DNA from: Dyadobacter pollutisoli
GTDB lineage: Bacteria; Bacteroidota; Bacteroidia; Cytophagales; Spirosomataceae
Length of the DNA: 64,000 nt
Direction of reading: 5' to 3'
NCBI RefSeq assembly: GCF_026625565.1
Contig: NZ_CP112998.1
Coordinates: 6,670,501 to 6,734,500 of the forward strand
Of this stretch, positions 9,379-17,916 are shown piece after piece. The translations under genes were made by a program, and so were the position numbers. Numbering within the stretch: the first letter of the stretch is position 1; each line of letters starts with the position of its first letter. The notes beneath the pieces are model-generated. The model worked only from the letters and a program-made list of their open reading frames with translations, had not been told where the DNA came from and did no database searches.

Positions 9379-9411
9379 CTTTCGTTTGCTCACAAATTTA
9401 TTTTGAAGATT

Positions 9412-9651
9412 ATGTCAAAAAATACATCCATATCAATCGGCCAGCATTTTGATTCTTTTATTCAAAATCAGATCAACACGGGTCGCTATGCGTCTACTAG
9501 TGAGGTAGTTCGTGCTGGTTTAAGGCTGTTGGAACAGGAAGAAGAAAAGCTGAAATTATTGAGACAGGCTTTGGTTGAAGGCGAGCAAAGCGGCTGGGTT
9601 GAAAACTTGGATACTGAAAAATTCAAGACTGGTTTAAAACGTAGCGTTTAG
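9412..9651 (+). CDS. ParD/CopG-family antitoxin without adjacent toxin
   Basis: 79 residues. The N-terminal ribbon-helix-helix (STSISIGQHFDSFIQ... ASTSEVVRAGLRLLEQEE) matches type II ParD antitoxins, and the C-terminal tail would normally wrap ParE. I chose the ATG at 9412 rather than an upstream in-frame start because the conserved domain begins there. No parE-like frame follows. The stop at 9651 runs straight into a hairpin and then the convergent M28 gene, so this is an orphan antitoxin or a relic of a parDE pair. It may neutralise a ParE encoded elsewhere. Confidence 0.8.
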   Translation: MSKNTSISIGQHFDSFIQNQINTGRYASTSEVVRAGLRLLEQEEEKLKLLRQALVEGEQSGWVENLDTEKFKTGLKRSV

Positions 9652-9652
9652 T

Positions 9653-9682
9653 GCGATTGCCAGCAATGATACCGGCAATCGC
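9653..9682. terminator. Hairpin between convergent parD and M28 genes
   Basis: A 9-bp stem GCGATTGCC / GGCAATCGC (9653-9661 with 9674-9682) with a 12-nt loop sits directly after the parD stop and just before the M28 stop at 9690. It is probably a bidirectional terminator, although no strong U-tract follows. Confidence 0.5.
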
Positions 9683-9689
9683 CACCAGG

Positions 9690-11933
9690 TTACTTCACCA
9701 ATCCCACGGCTTTATCAATCTCCGCAGTAAAATTCTTCAAAACCTCTGTAACCCTTAAAATCCCCTGCTCAGCTTCGGCCCAGTTCTTTTGCTCAATTGC
9801 CTCCCGGATCATTGGGAGTGTTTTTACGCCGTAACCGGTATAGAAGCCCGGCGCGTAGATCTGATGCTTGTACCACGGCCTGCGAGGCAAACCTGCCGGA
9901 TTGATCAGGTAACGTTCGGTTTTATAGAGGATTTGGTTTAACTGAGTGAGTTTATCAGCCGGAATGTTCCCGCCTTTATTAATCGCCGCGGAGTAAGCAT
10001 TGGCGCTTTCCTGCAATATGGTCAAAGCATTGTCCAGCGGAGCGAAATTGAGATAGGGCGCAACCGGCATGGCGGCAATGATCTGTTTGGGTTCTTTGGG
10101 ATCGGCTACTGCTTCGAAACGCCCTTCTGCAAGTAATTTGTTGTGCTCCTCCGCAGTGGTACGGGCAGTTTCCAGCTGTTTTTTTACATCCGTCGCGTAC
10201 ATCTGAACCGTATTGGAGAAATTGCTGAAATCGAATGGAAGGATCTCGGCATTGGCAAACCGCAGCACCGACCGCCCCACTGTCTTAGCCAAAGCCACAC
10301 CATAAGCAAAATCGCCGTCTTTGAAACGGATGTAATCGTCGTAAGAGTCGAAAATGGAATGGTAGTCACCACCATCGTCTTCGCCTCCATAACCCAGGTT
10401 GAGCGATGCAATTCCCAAATGCTGAATAAATGGCGTGTAGTCAGAGCCCGACCCTAGTGCACTTATGCGCAGGTCTGGGCGGCTGCGTGCCTCCGACCTG
10501 GCCGTGGGATTACCGCTAACGATGGTGCGGGAACGCAGGCGCTCGATCACGCTGGTCCCTTTTTCCGGGTCTATCACATCGCGCCCCACCTGATTGATGA
10601 ATTTTTCCAATGTATGTGACCCGCCTGCGCCCAGGTAGCCGCGACCATTGCCGTCGGTGTTGAGGTACACGACCGTTTTCTCCGAAAGCATTGCTTTATA
10701 CTTCTCGACCCATTCCGTGGAGCCCAACAGGCCCGGTTCTTCACCATCCCACCAGCAGTATACGATCGTTCTTTTGGGTTTCCAGCCGGTTTTGACCAGT
10801 TCTCCCAATGCTCTTGCTTCTTCCAACTCGGCCACCGCGCCACTCACAGGATCATCTGCGCCAAATACCCAGGCGTCGTGGTGGTTGCCGCGAACGATCC
10901 ATTGATCCGGAAATTCGCTCCCTTTCAAGGTTGCGATCACATTATAGCACGGGACAATGTCAAAATTGAATTCCAGTTTCAAATGTACTTTCGCTGGTCC
11001 GGGACCAATGTGGTAGGTAATCGGCAATGCGCCGCGCCAGGCTGCTGGTGCTACCTGACCGCCCAATGCTTTTAGCAGAGGCAATGCATCTGAATAGGAG
11101 ATAGGTAGCACCGGAATTTTCATCATACTCGGCGCCTCTGCAATGGACAAGCGTTTGTTTTCCGCGCTGGCTACAAAACCATTGGTCAGTGGGTCACCCG
11201 GGGCTTGCGGCAGATCGACAACTGATCCACGCTGCGCACCGGTTTCGTTTTTATAGGGGCCTTTCGGGTACACATCTCCTTGAAAATACCCGTCTTCTTT
11301 TGGGTCCGAATAAATAATACAGCCAATCGCCCCGTGCTCGTAAGCAACTTTGGGCTTGATACCCCGCCACGAATTGCCGTATTTGGCAATCACAATCTTG
11401 CCTTTGACATCAATACCCAGCTTCGCAAGCTCTTCATAATCATCAGGTATCCCATAATTGACAAAAACCAGTTCGGCAGTGACATCGCCATTGGCCGAAT
11501 AAGCATGGTAAGGAGGAAGTACATCTTTGGTCTGACCCGAAGTCGCATCTTCTTTAAACGGCTTTTCCATTAAAGACGCTTTGAATTTTGTAGGCTCCGT
11601 CAGTTCTACGATCCTGGTTTTGGGAGTAGGGAAGAGCACATGTACCGTGTCGATATGTGTGTCAAACCCCCAGGAAGTGAGTTTTTCTTTGATAAAAAGC
11701 GCATTCTTTAACCCATAGGCTGACCCTACCTGATGTGGATAGGCCGTCATGAGTTTCATCCAGTCACGGAGGTTGTTGGCTTGCAGTTGCTTATCAAAAG
11801 CAGTTTCAAGATCCAGTTCTTTTTTTGTGTTTTCAGCGCGAAAACCCATGAGCTGCTGCGCGAAGACTTCGCCGGAAAGTACCAGGCAAAACAGAGCAAT
11901 GTAAGTCGTTGTTTTTGAGAAAATGTGAAGCAT
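9690..11933 (-). CDS. M28 family peptidase (glutamate carboxypeptidase II-like)
   Basis: 747 residues with a signal peptide (1-25), a PA (protease-associated) insert (about 120-330), an M28 di-zinc peptidase domain (about 330-590) and a transferrin-receptor-like dimerisation domain at the C-terminus. Metal and catalytic motifs are visible: GNHHDAWVFGADDP (near 350), WWDGEEPGLLGS (near 397), NTDGNG, and DYHSIFDSYDD. The size and order match the glutamate carboxypeptidase II/NAALADase group, which removes C-terminal acidic residues from peptides. It is exported to the periplasm or outside and probably serves peptide scavenging. Confidence 0.9.
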   Translation of the reverse strand: MLHIFSKTTTYIALFCLVLSGEVFAQQLMGFRAENTKKELDLETAFDKQLQANNLRDWMKLMTAYPHQVGSAYGLKNALFIKEKLTSWGFDTHIDTVHVLFPTPKTRIVELTEPTKFKASLMEKPFKEDATSGQTKDVLPPYHAYSANGDVTAELVFVNYGIPDDYEELAKLGIDVKGKIVIAKYGNSWRGIKPKVAYEHGAIGCIIYSDPKEDGYFQGDVYPKGPYKNETGAQRGSVVDLPQAPGDPLTNGFVASAENKRLSIAEAPSMMKIPVLPISYSDALPLLKALGGQVAPAAWRGALPITYHIGPGPAKVHLKLEFNFDIVPCYNVIATLKGSEFPDQWIVRGNHHDAWVFGADDPVSGAVAELEEARALGELVKTGWKPKRTIVYCWWDGEEPGLLGSTEWVEKYKAMLSEKTVVYLNTDGNGRGYLGAGGSHTLEKFINQVGRDVIDPEKGTSVIERLRSRTIVSGNPTARSEARSRPDLRISALGSGSDYTPFIQHLGIASLNLGYGGEDDGGDYHSIFDSYDDYIRFKDGDFAYGVALAKTVGRSVLRFANAEILPFDFSNFSNTVQMYATDVKKQLETARTTAEEHNKLLAEGRFEAVADPKEPKQIIAAMPVAPYLNFAPLDNALTILQESANAYSAAINKGGNIPADKLTQLNQILYKTERYLINPAGLPRRPWYKHQIYAPGFYTGYGVKTLPMIREAIEQKNWAEAEQGILRVTEVLKNFTAEIDKAVGLVK

Positions 11934-11990
11934 AGTAAACGGTTGAGTGATTTTTAAGAAGCGTGGCGTCCTGCAAGGATATTCTTGGCA

Positions 11991-13232
11991 TCATTTCGCC
12001 GTAGATTTTCGAAGTTCTTCCAGCTTTTTCCGTGTATCCGCATTGTCGGCTACTGAAAGCGCCTTTTCAAACTGTGCGATCGCATTAATTTTATCCTTTT
12101 TGGCCACAAAATAATCCCCATAAGAATCATAGACATTGCCGCTGCCGGGATAGTTGGCGACATTGAGTTTGAACAGGCTCTCGGCTTTCTTGAAGTGTTT
12201 GCTCCCGAGGGCCTGGTAACCCATTGCATTGATCGCGCTTTCGGGCGGTGCCACTTTGTAGCCCATTTGGTTAGATACAAAGGCATAATGTTTAAGGTAC
12301 TTGTCGGCCAGAGCCACGGTGCTGTCATCAAAATCCTTATCAGTTAGCTTCAATGGATAATAGTCGAAGATAAACCGGAGGGCATCGTATTCGGTAATCA
12401 GCGGTGCCGAACTGTGGGTGTCGTCGGGATAGTATTTGCTTTTATATCTCAAACCGTTTTGCGGATTAGCCTTCGCGTGTTTGTCCAGCTCAAATATCGA
12501 GCGGATGTGGCCGTTCATGGCGGTAGTATCTTTCGATAGTTTGGCGAGCGTCATTCCTTCGCTCATCGTATTGGCAATGCCCAGGTATAGCGAAGTCCCA
12601 GAAAATTTTTGTCCGCTGAGCGCCTTTTTGGTGGTTTTTAAAAAATTCATGTGGTCGTACCACATGCTGGGATCAATGCAGATGTAGGAATTAAAAAGTT
12701 TGGGGCGATTGATCAGCGAGTTCATCACGGCCAGACCACCGAATGAATGTCCGATCAGCATTTTATAAGGCTGCGTCGGGTACAATGAGTCGATGTGAGG
12801 GATGAGTTCTTTTTGGATGAAAGAAAGAAAATTAGTGCCTCCGCCAGTTTTTTTAGAAAATGTGGTGTCCATAAACGGCGGGTCGGAGCTAATGTGAGTT
12901 GGTGTCAGGTCCCTGGTGCGGTCCGTATTCGGGATCCCAACTACGATCATTTCGGGACAAATGTCATTGCCATTCACCGAGCTCAGCTGCTGGATCATGC
13001 CCACTACAGAAGCAAAATGACCCTCGCCGTCCAACAAGTACACAACAGGATAGCGCGTTTTGCCATACAACCCATCAACGCCACCATTAGGTACATGCAC
13101 CCATACCTTCCGGTTCTCACCCAGTATTTTGGATTGAATGCTATCTATCTTGCCAATTGAGATGGTGTTTTTATCCTGCGCGGAGGCCCAGAAGGATAGG
13201 GCCAGGGACAATGCGAGAAGAAGTGTTTTCAT
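11991..13232 (-). CDS. Alpha/beta-hydrolase esterase with C-terminal TPR
   Basis: 413 residues from the ATG at 13232. That start gives a clean signal peptide (MKTLLLALSLALSFWASA), whereas an upstream in-frame start would bury it. The esterase D/enterochelin-esterase-like domain (about 25-290) has the nucleophile elbow GHSFGG. The last ~100 residues look like tetratricopeptide repeats (ALGSKHFKKAESLFKL, AIAQFEKALSVA). Secreted esterases of this kind act on ferric-siderophore or acylated carbohydrate substrates; the substrate here is unknown. Confidence 0.8.
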   Translation of the reverse strand: MKTLLLALSLALSFWASAQDKNTISIGKIDSIQSKILGENRKVWVHVPNGGVDGLYGKTRYPVVYLLDGEGHFASVVGMIQQLSSVNGNDICPEMIVVGIPNTDRTRDLTPTHISSDPPFMDTTFSKKTGGGTNFLSFIQKELIPHIDSLYPTQPYKMLIGHSFGGLAVMNSLINRPKLFNSYICIDPSMWYDHMNFLKTTKKALSGQKFSGTSLYLGIANTMSEGMTLAKLSKDTTAMNGHIRSIFELDKHAKANPQNGLRYKSKYYPDDTHSSAPLITEYDALRFIFDYYPLKLTDKDFDDSTVALADKYLKHYAFVSNQMGYKVAPPESAINAMGYQALGSKHFKKAESLFKLNVANYPGSGNVYDSYGDYFVAKKDKINAIAQFEKALSVADNADTRKKLEELRKSTAK

Positions 13233-13431
13233 AGTGCTAAATAGGGTTTCATGGAAAGCTAAATTACCATCTTTCGCCGGACTTATTGTTTTTCCTAAAC
13301 TCACCACTAAAATAAAAAAACGTTTCGCTTGAAAAATTTATGTAACCGAATTTGACAAACGCTACACCGGCCAATCACCTTTTTATTATATTGCCCTATT
13401 AAATATTATTATTTTACCTTCTCCATCAAAA

Positions 13432-14376
13432 ATGAAAAAACTGTTACTTGTACTCAGCCTTTTGGCTTTGTTTCAATGTTCGTTTGCGCAAAATGCCGAC
13501 ACTTCCTCTGTCGAACAAGCCGCAGCAATTCAAAAAATCCTCGACCGGGATAAAGCCATTAAGTATCAGACCGGCAATGTGCACATTAATTCAGATGTGA
13601 AATTAACCGTCCCGGCCGGCTACAAATTCATGAGCAAGGCCGATGCGGAATATGTTGTTTTCGATTTTTGGGGAAATCCGCGTTCGGAGGGTCTGCTAGG
13701 GATGATTGTCAAGCAGGATTATTCAATTGTCGATGAGAGTGCTTGGGCGTTTGTTGTTACTTACGAAAATTCCGGTTTTGTTAAAGACGAAGATGCGGAG
13801 GACATTGATTACGATGAAATGATGGAAGAACTGCAAGGCGAAGAGGAGGAAACAAATGCGGCGCGCGTCAAAGAAGGATATTCAGCCGTCCACATCACAG
13901 GTTGGGCCGCGAAACCTTTTTATGATAAGAAGAATAATATACTTCACTGGGCCAAATCGATAAAATTCGGAGAAGATGCTGACACCACACTAAACTACGA
14001 TGTTCGCATATTGGGACGAAAAGGCGTATTAAGTTTAAATGCAGTTGGTTCGCTGAGCCAGATCGGTGACATTAAAAAGCATGTTCCCGACATTATTCAT
14101 ATCGCGCAATTTAAGGAGGGAAGCAGGTACACGGATTTTGATCCTGAAATAGACAAGGTTGCGGCTTACACCATCGGCGGACTTGTGGCAGGTAAGTTGC
14201 TGGCCAAAGTCGGACTTTTTGCACTTCTGCTCAAAAATATCAAGCTGGTTATTTTTGCGCTCATAGCAATTTTCGGTGCATTGAAAAACAGGATATTGGG
14301 TTTGTTTTCCAAGAAAGCACCTGCATTAGTTGCCAAAACAACCTCAGATCCCGAACCTGAAGCACCCGAAAATTGA
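13432..14376 (+). CDS. DUF2167 membrane-anchored protein
   Basis: 314 residues with a signal peptide (1-20). The DUF2167 domain follows (about 45-245), with its characteristic GNVHINSDVKLTVPAGYKF start and WAAKPFYDKKNNILHWA segment. Two hydrophobic segments near the C-terminus (about 245-290) would anchor it in the inner membrane. Some family members are described around membrane stress, but the molecular function is unknown. The stop TGA overlaps the TTG start of the rhomboid gene, so the two are translationally coupled. Confidence 0.8.
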   Translation: MKKLLLVLSLLALFQCSFAQNADTSSVEQAAAIQKILDRDKAIKYQTGNVHINSDVKLTVPAGYKFMSKADAEYVVFDFWGNPRSEGLLGMIVKQDYSIVDESAWAFVVTYENSGFVKDEDAEDIDYDEMMEELQGEEEETNAARVKEGYSAVHITGWAAKPFYDKKNNILHWAKSIKFGEDADTTLNYDVRILGRKGVLSLNAVGSLSQIGDIKKHVPDIIHIAQFKEGSRYTDFDPEIDKVAAYTIGGLVAGKLLAKVGLFALLLKNIKLVIFALIAIFGALKNRILGLFSKKAPALVAKTTSDPEPEAPEN

Positions 14377-14978
14377 TTACACTTGGAATAATTGGGCTCA
14401 ATGTGGTCCTTTCGCTGTACTGCCTGTCTAACAGGGACGCTTTTGATAAACTGTGCCTGGTACCGGAGAAAATCAACAATGACCCCAGTCAGCGATACAG
14501 GTTGATTAGTCACGCATTCATTCACGCGGATCTGGGGCATCTGCTTTTTAATATGCTGACGCTTTATTTCTTTGGAACCGAGCTGGAGAGAGGCATTCTG
14601 TCCGAAGGCGAATATGTAATTTTCTATCTCGTAGCGATATTGCTGTCGAGCTTGCCGTCTTATCAGCAACATAAGCATAACCCCGACTACGTTGCGGTTG
14701 GAGCCAGTGGGGCTGTTTCAGCTGTCATGTTCGCGTTAGTGCTGTTTTCACCGTGGTCGGTTATTTACATCAAATTCATTATCCCTATCTATTTCATTCT
14801 TTTTGCAGTGGGTTACCTAGGTTATTCTTATTACCAGAGCAAAAACAACCAAAGCAACATTGCGCATGATGTACATATGTGGGGCGCATTGTTTGGTTTG
14901 GCCTATATGTTAATCGTACATCCGAGTAGTCTTCGTACTTTTCTGGATCAAATGTCAAATGCGCCGTTCCTGAATTAA
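14373..14978 (+). CDS. Rhomboid-family intramembrane serine protease
   Basis: 201 residues and about six membrane helices. The catalytic Ser lies in VGASGA (S112) and the paired His in HDVHMWGALFG (H168 by position). The HAFIHADLGHLLFNM motif (about 47-61) is also typical. Rhomboids cut other membrane proteins within the bilayer. The start is TTG at 14373, within the TTGA overlap with the DUF2167 stop. Coupling to a DUF2167 protein suggests it could be a substrate or partner (inference). Confidence 0.85.
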   Translation: MITLGIIGLNVVLSLYCLSNRDAFDKLCLVPEKINNDPSQRYRLISHAFIHADLGHLLFNMLTLYFFGTELERGILSEGEYVIFYLVAILLSSLPSYQQHKHNPDYVAVGASGAVSAVMFALVLFSPWSVIYIKFIIPIYFILFAVGYLGYSYYQSKNNQSNIAHDVHMWGALFGLAYMLIVHPSSLRTFLDQMSNAPFLN

Positions 14979-15112
14979 TCAGGAGCAGTTTGTTTAGTAA
15001 ATTATGTTATTACATGCCTGCAAGCCCGGCGGGGCTCCCTCGCAACATCAGGAAACCTCGCCGGAGCTAATGAAATGGATTGGTATTTTTCCACCAATTC
15101 CCGATCAAAACG

Positions 15113-15721
15113 CTACTCCTCCCCAGCATTCCCAGTCAGCACCTCCCCATTCGCTTCATAACTCGCACAAATCAGCCCGGTAGAAGCCACGGCATGCTTT
15201 ACCAATTTAAAACCTCCCGGCATGGTACCTCCGGCGAAAAGCCTTTTTCCTTTGCCCAATACGACCGGATAAATCCAAAGATTCATCTTGTCGACCAGGC
15301 CATTTTCAAAAAGAGATTGGATAAAATCCGCGCTACCCCACATATGTAAGTCGGGCCCGTCGCTGGCTTTCAATGCTTTTACCTGTTCAATGGTGTCGCC
15401 GTTCAACAAAACGGTTCCTTCCCAATTGGACTCAGTCCGCGTTTGCGTGGCGACATACTTTTTGATCTTATTGAATTTGTCCCCGATCGGCCCCGATTGA
15501 TTCGGCCAATATGGCTCCCAAATGTCGAAGGTAACGCGGCCCAGCAGCAGATCGTAGTCCTCCGCCATGGCATCCATCATAGATTTTCCTGATATTTCGT
15601 CCCCATATTTAGCGCTCCATCCGCCCAGCTCAAAGCCGCCAGATGTGTCCTCGTCAGGTCCGCCGGGTCCTTGTATTACGCCGTCAATACTGATATGTTC
15701 GTTAATGATGATCCGTCTCAT
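15113..15721 (-). CDS. Dihydrofolate reductase-like (RibD C-terminal) protein
   Basis: 202 residues matching the RibD C-terminal/DHFR-like fold. It begins RRIIINEHISIDGVIQGPGG, with LLLGRVTFDIW near 55-66 and LHMWGSADFIQSL and VLGKGKRLF later. These proteins bind NADPH and reduce small substrates; they are widespread, often stand-alone, and only distantly related to FolA. It is transcribed away from the accessory region that starts at about 15870. Confidence 0.85.
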   Translation of the reverse strand: MRRIIINEHISIDGVIQGPGGPDEDTSGGFELGGWSAKYGDEISGKSMMDAMAEDYDLLLGRVTFDIWEPYWPNQSGPIGDKFNKIKKYVATQTRTESNWEGTVLLNGDTIEQVKALKASDGPDLHMWGSADFIQSLFENGLVDKMNLWIYPVVLGKGKRLFAGGTMPGGFKLVKHAVASTGLICASYEANGEVLTGNAGEE

Positions 15722-15872
15722 AATGTTTGAAAGTTAAAAGGTTGATTTTCTATTTGATGATGCAAGTTCAGAAAACCTCAACCAACAAAAGCGGTGCCAA
15801 TCCGTCTATTCCAAGGGGCAAATGCGACAAAGGGGTTATTAGTTAGCTTTTGGCTGTTCTGGCTTGTGAATT

Positions 15873-16262
15873 AGTTTTTTGCTTATTCCACTTTCTCTTT
15901 GCCTTACTTTTTGTCTTGACACAAAGAAGTAACCGCGCGGCGTCCGCCAAAAAGTCAAGGCAAAAAAATGCTTCCACGCTCTATCTCACGCACACCCCGC
16001 TTTTTTGCCGACCAAACGCGCAAAGTTAAAAGAAGGGAATATTCACGTTCAGAGAAAACTTTCAGACATTTAAATGCAAAAGTCATGCGCTAACTTCACT
16101 TATAAGGTGCGTAGGCCCGGCGAAAAAGCGGGGGGTGCGTAGGGCACGAGCGCAGAAGCTTTTTTTCGCCTTGATTTTTTTGGCGGACGCCGCGCGGTTC
16201 TTTTTGTATCAAGACAAAAGAACAAAGAACCGGAGGCAGGCGACAGGAAAAGCTAAAAACTG
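15873..16262. repeat. Large imperfect inverted repeat (~150-bp arms)
   Basis: The left arm 15873-16019 and right arm 16109-16262 are reverse complements with scattered mismatches and short indels, around an 89-bp loop. A shared block, ACCGCGCGGCGTCCGCC (around 15932-15948 and 16182-16198), is perfectly conserved, as is a CTTGAnACAAA block next to it. The element fills most of the gap between the RibD-like gene and the symE-like gene. There is no coding capacity. It looks like a mobile palindromic or MITE-like element; the family is unknown to me. Confidence 0.75.
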
Positions 16263-16299
16263 ATTGATGGACAAGATCTCTGGCAACCCAAGAACAACA

Positions 16300-16584
16300 C
16301 TACCTTTCATCAAACGGAACAAACCCCACTTTCCTCGAACCCCGCCGTTTTCTAACCGGCACCATTTCAATAACAACCGGCGGAACCAAAGTAATCTCCA
16401 ATTTCTTTTCCGAAAACTTTACCATTACCTCCTCCCCACATTCAAAACCCAAATCTTGCAGCCACTTCCCGGCAAGCCTGATCTCCGGGAAAAACACAGC
16501 CCTGAAATTTTCCCGCTGGTAGTACTTTGAGCAGATTTTTAGCTGCTTTTCGCCGGATTTTGAAATTTTTTCTTTGTGTGTCAT
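16300..16584 (-). CDS. SymE-like toxin-family protein
   Basis: 94 residues from the ATG at 16584. Residues about 35-65 (FFPEIRLAGKWLQDLGFECG) match the conserved core of SymE proteins, an AbrB-like fold, followed by basic residues (VRKRRGSRK) suited to nucleic-acid binding. In E. coli SymE is an SOS-induced RNA-binding toxin controlled by an antisense RNA. Here it is divergent from a small HTH regulator with a 129-bp shared region, an arrangement suggesting control by that regulator. Toxicity is not shown by sequence. Confidence 0.75.
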   Translation of the reverse strand: MTHKEKISKSGEKQLKICSKYYQRENFRAVFFPEIRLAGKWLQDLGFECGEEVMVKFSEKKLEITLVPPVVIEMVPVRKRRGSRKVGFVPFDER

Positions 16585-16713
16585 AGTTATTGTTTTACCT
16601 AAATTACATAGCAAATTAAGTAATAAATATGATGTAAAACAATACTTTACTAAATTTGAACACCTTTTTTGAAAATTGATTAAGTTCAGAAATAGCGTTA
16701 GATAGCATAAAAA

Positions 16714-16932
16714 ATGCAGTCGTCGCTATTTATGCGCCTTAACAGATTAAAGTTAGTACTATACGAAAAGGGTAAAACCAGCAAGGATCTCGCTCATGCG
16801 CTGGGTAAGGCGCAATCAACCGTGTCTCGCTGGTGTACCAATGACTCACAGCCTTCTTTGGAGATGCTTTATGAAATTTCGGTTTGGTTGAAGGTGGATA
16901 TTCGGGAGCTGCTCGTTAGTACGGCGGGGTAG
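16714..16932 (+). CDS. XRE-family HTH regulator (divergent from symE)
   Basis: 72 residues, essentially one Cro/C1-type helix-turn-helix: KTSKDLAHALGKAQSTVSRWCTNDSQPS (about 21-48) followed by the last helices. An alternative start is the ATG at 16732. The box TAAATTTG at 16651-16658 fits the Bacteroidota -7 consensus, about 56 bp upstream. It probably regulates itself and the symE-like gene from the shared intergenic region. It may be the antitoxin-like partner of the pair (inference). Confidence 0.8.
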   Translation: MQSSLFMRLNRLKLVLYEKGKTSKDLAHALGKAQSTVSRWCTNDSQPSLEMLYEISVWLKVDIRELLVSTAG

Positions 16933-17012
16933 GACTAGCTTATTTAAAAAGCATTTTGCAAAAAGGCCGTCTATAAATATCTATTTTAATACAAATTTGT
17001 TTTGTCGAAAGC

Positions 17013-17795
17013 TTAAATTTTAAGAAATCCTTTCTTTTCTTCCGGTGTCAATTTGTCATATTCATTTTTTAAAATACAGACTAACTCATCACCACCGATA
17101 CCTCGTATATCGACCTTTTTGACGACAAAATCTTTTGCATAGCTAGCAGATAAGGCTTTTGGATCTAACCCTCTTCGCGAGAAGCAAAAAGTTAGCGAAT
17201 GAAGCTTCTGGAGCCTAGCAGACATATTGATACATGGGCCAACGAAATCATTTCCATCTCCAACACTATAAACGATTCCTCTCGCAATACCACACCTCAA
17301 TTTTGCCGGAGGTGAAACTACTATTTTTGACATCTTCGGCAAAAATTCTTTGACATAATTTTGGCAGATCTCTAACATAGATACTATCACATTCGCAATT
17401 TGTGTCTCGTTCATCATTTCCGTGTTCCAAAGAAAAAGCAGGCCGTCCCCAAGGTATTTTGACAAAATGGGTAATTCTGACCAGGTTAGAAACCCTTCGT
17501 TTCGCTCCTCCTCAACAAGTTCTGTCTTGACCTGCTCAAAAATCCAATTAAGAAATTGACTCAGATATTCGGGTACTGCTAGTTGCGGGTCTATTTGTTT
17601 ACAAAAATTTGTAAAGCCTTCCAGATCAAATATTACACTGAGAGCGTTCAGTGGAATTGATTTCATTCCTATCGTTCCTAATCCAAGGATACTCTCATTA
17701 AATCTATTAAACGCATCCTTTTTGATTGCTCCCCTTCTTCCAGTTGGTGTTGCAATAATTACTCTGTCTTCGTTAGGAATTAAAAATTTTGGCAT
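17013..17795 (-). CDS. Class III nucleotide cyclase in IetAS-like locus
   Basis: 260 residues. The class III adenylate/guanylate cyclase fold is complete. Metal Asp D57 lies in IFDLEGFT and D117 in KYLGDGLLF. K113 and D183 stand at the base-recognition positions, and N190/R194 lie in INMSAR. There is no membrane segment or sensor domain, only about 45 extra N-terminal residues. The gene lies 121 bp after the subtilase gene on the same strand and shares its AT-rich composition, so it is probably the third gene of the unit. It may make cAMP or another cyclic nucleotide as an infection signal. Pycsar pyrimidine cyclases belong to the same superfamily, but no Pycsar effector is present. Confidence 0.8.
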   Translation of the reverse strand: MPKFLIPNEDRVIIATPTGRRGAIKKDAFNRFNESILGLGTIGMKSIPLNALSVIFDLEGFTNFCKQIDPQLAVPEYLSQFLNWIFEQVKTELVEEERNEGFLTWSELPILSKYLGDGLLFLWNTEMMNETQIANVIVSMLEICQNYVKEFLPKMSKIVVSPPAKLRCGIARGIVYSVGDGNDFVGPCINMSARLQKLHSLTFCFSRRGLDPKALSASYAKDFVVKKVDIRGIGGDELVCILKNEYDKLTPEEKKGFLKI

Positions 17796-17916
17796 CGTAT
17801 GTTACTTAAAGAAACTGTTTGGAATCATAATATGCTAATTGCAAATCTTCTTAAAAAGCTTTCTCATTAGCAGTTATCTAATTGGCAAGAGGAATATTAG
17901 AATCCATAACTTACTA

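Noticed and set aside
15113..15721. Trimethoprim-related FolA dihydrofolate reductase
   Set aside because: The sequence matches the RibD C-terminal/DHFR-like group, not FolA; a role in folate or drug resistance is not supported.
17013..17795. A complete Pycsar system
   Set aside because: The cyclase is of the right superfamily, but no PycTIR or PycTM effector is adjacent; the companion genes are an ATPase and a subtilase.
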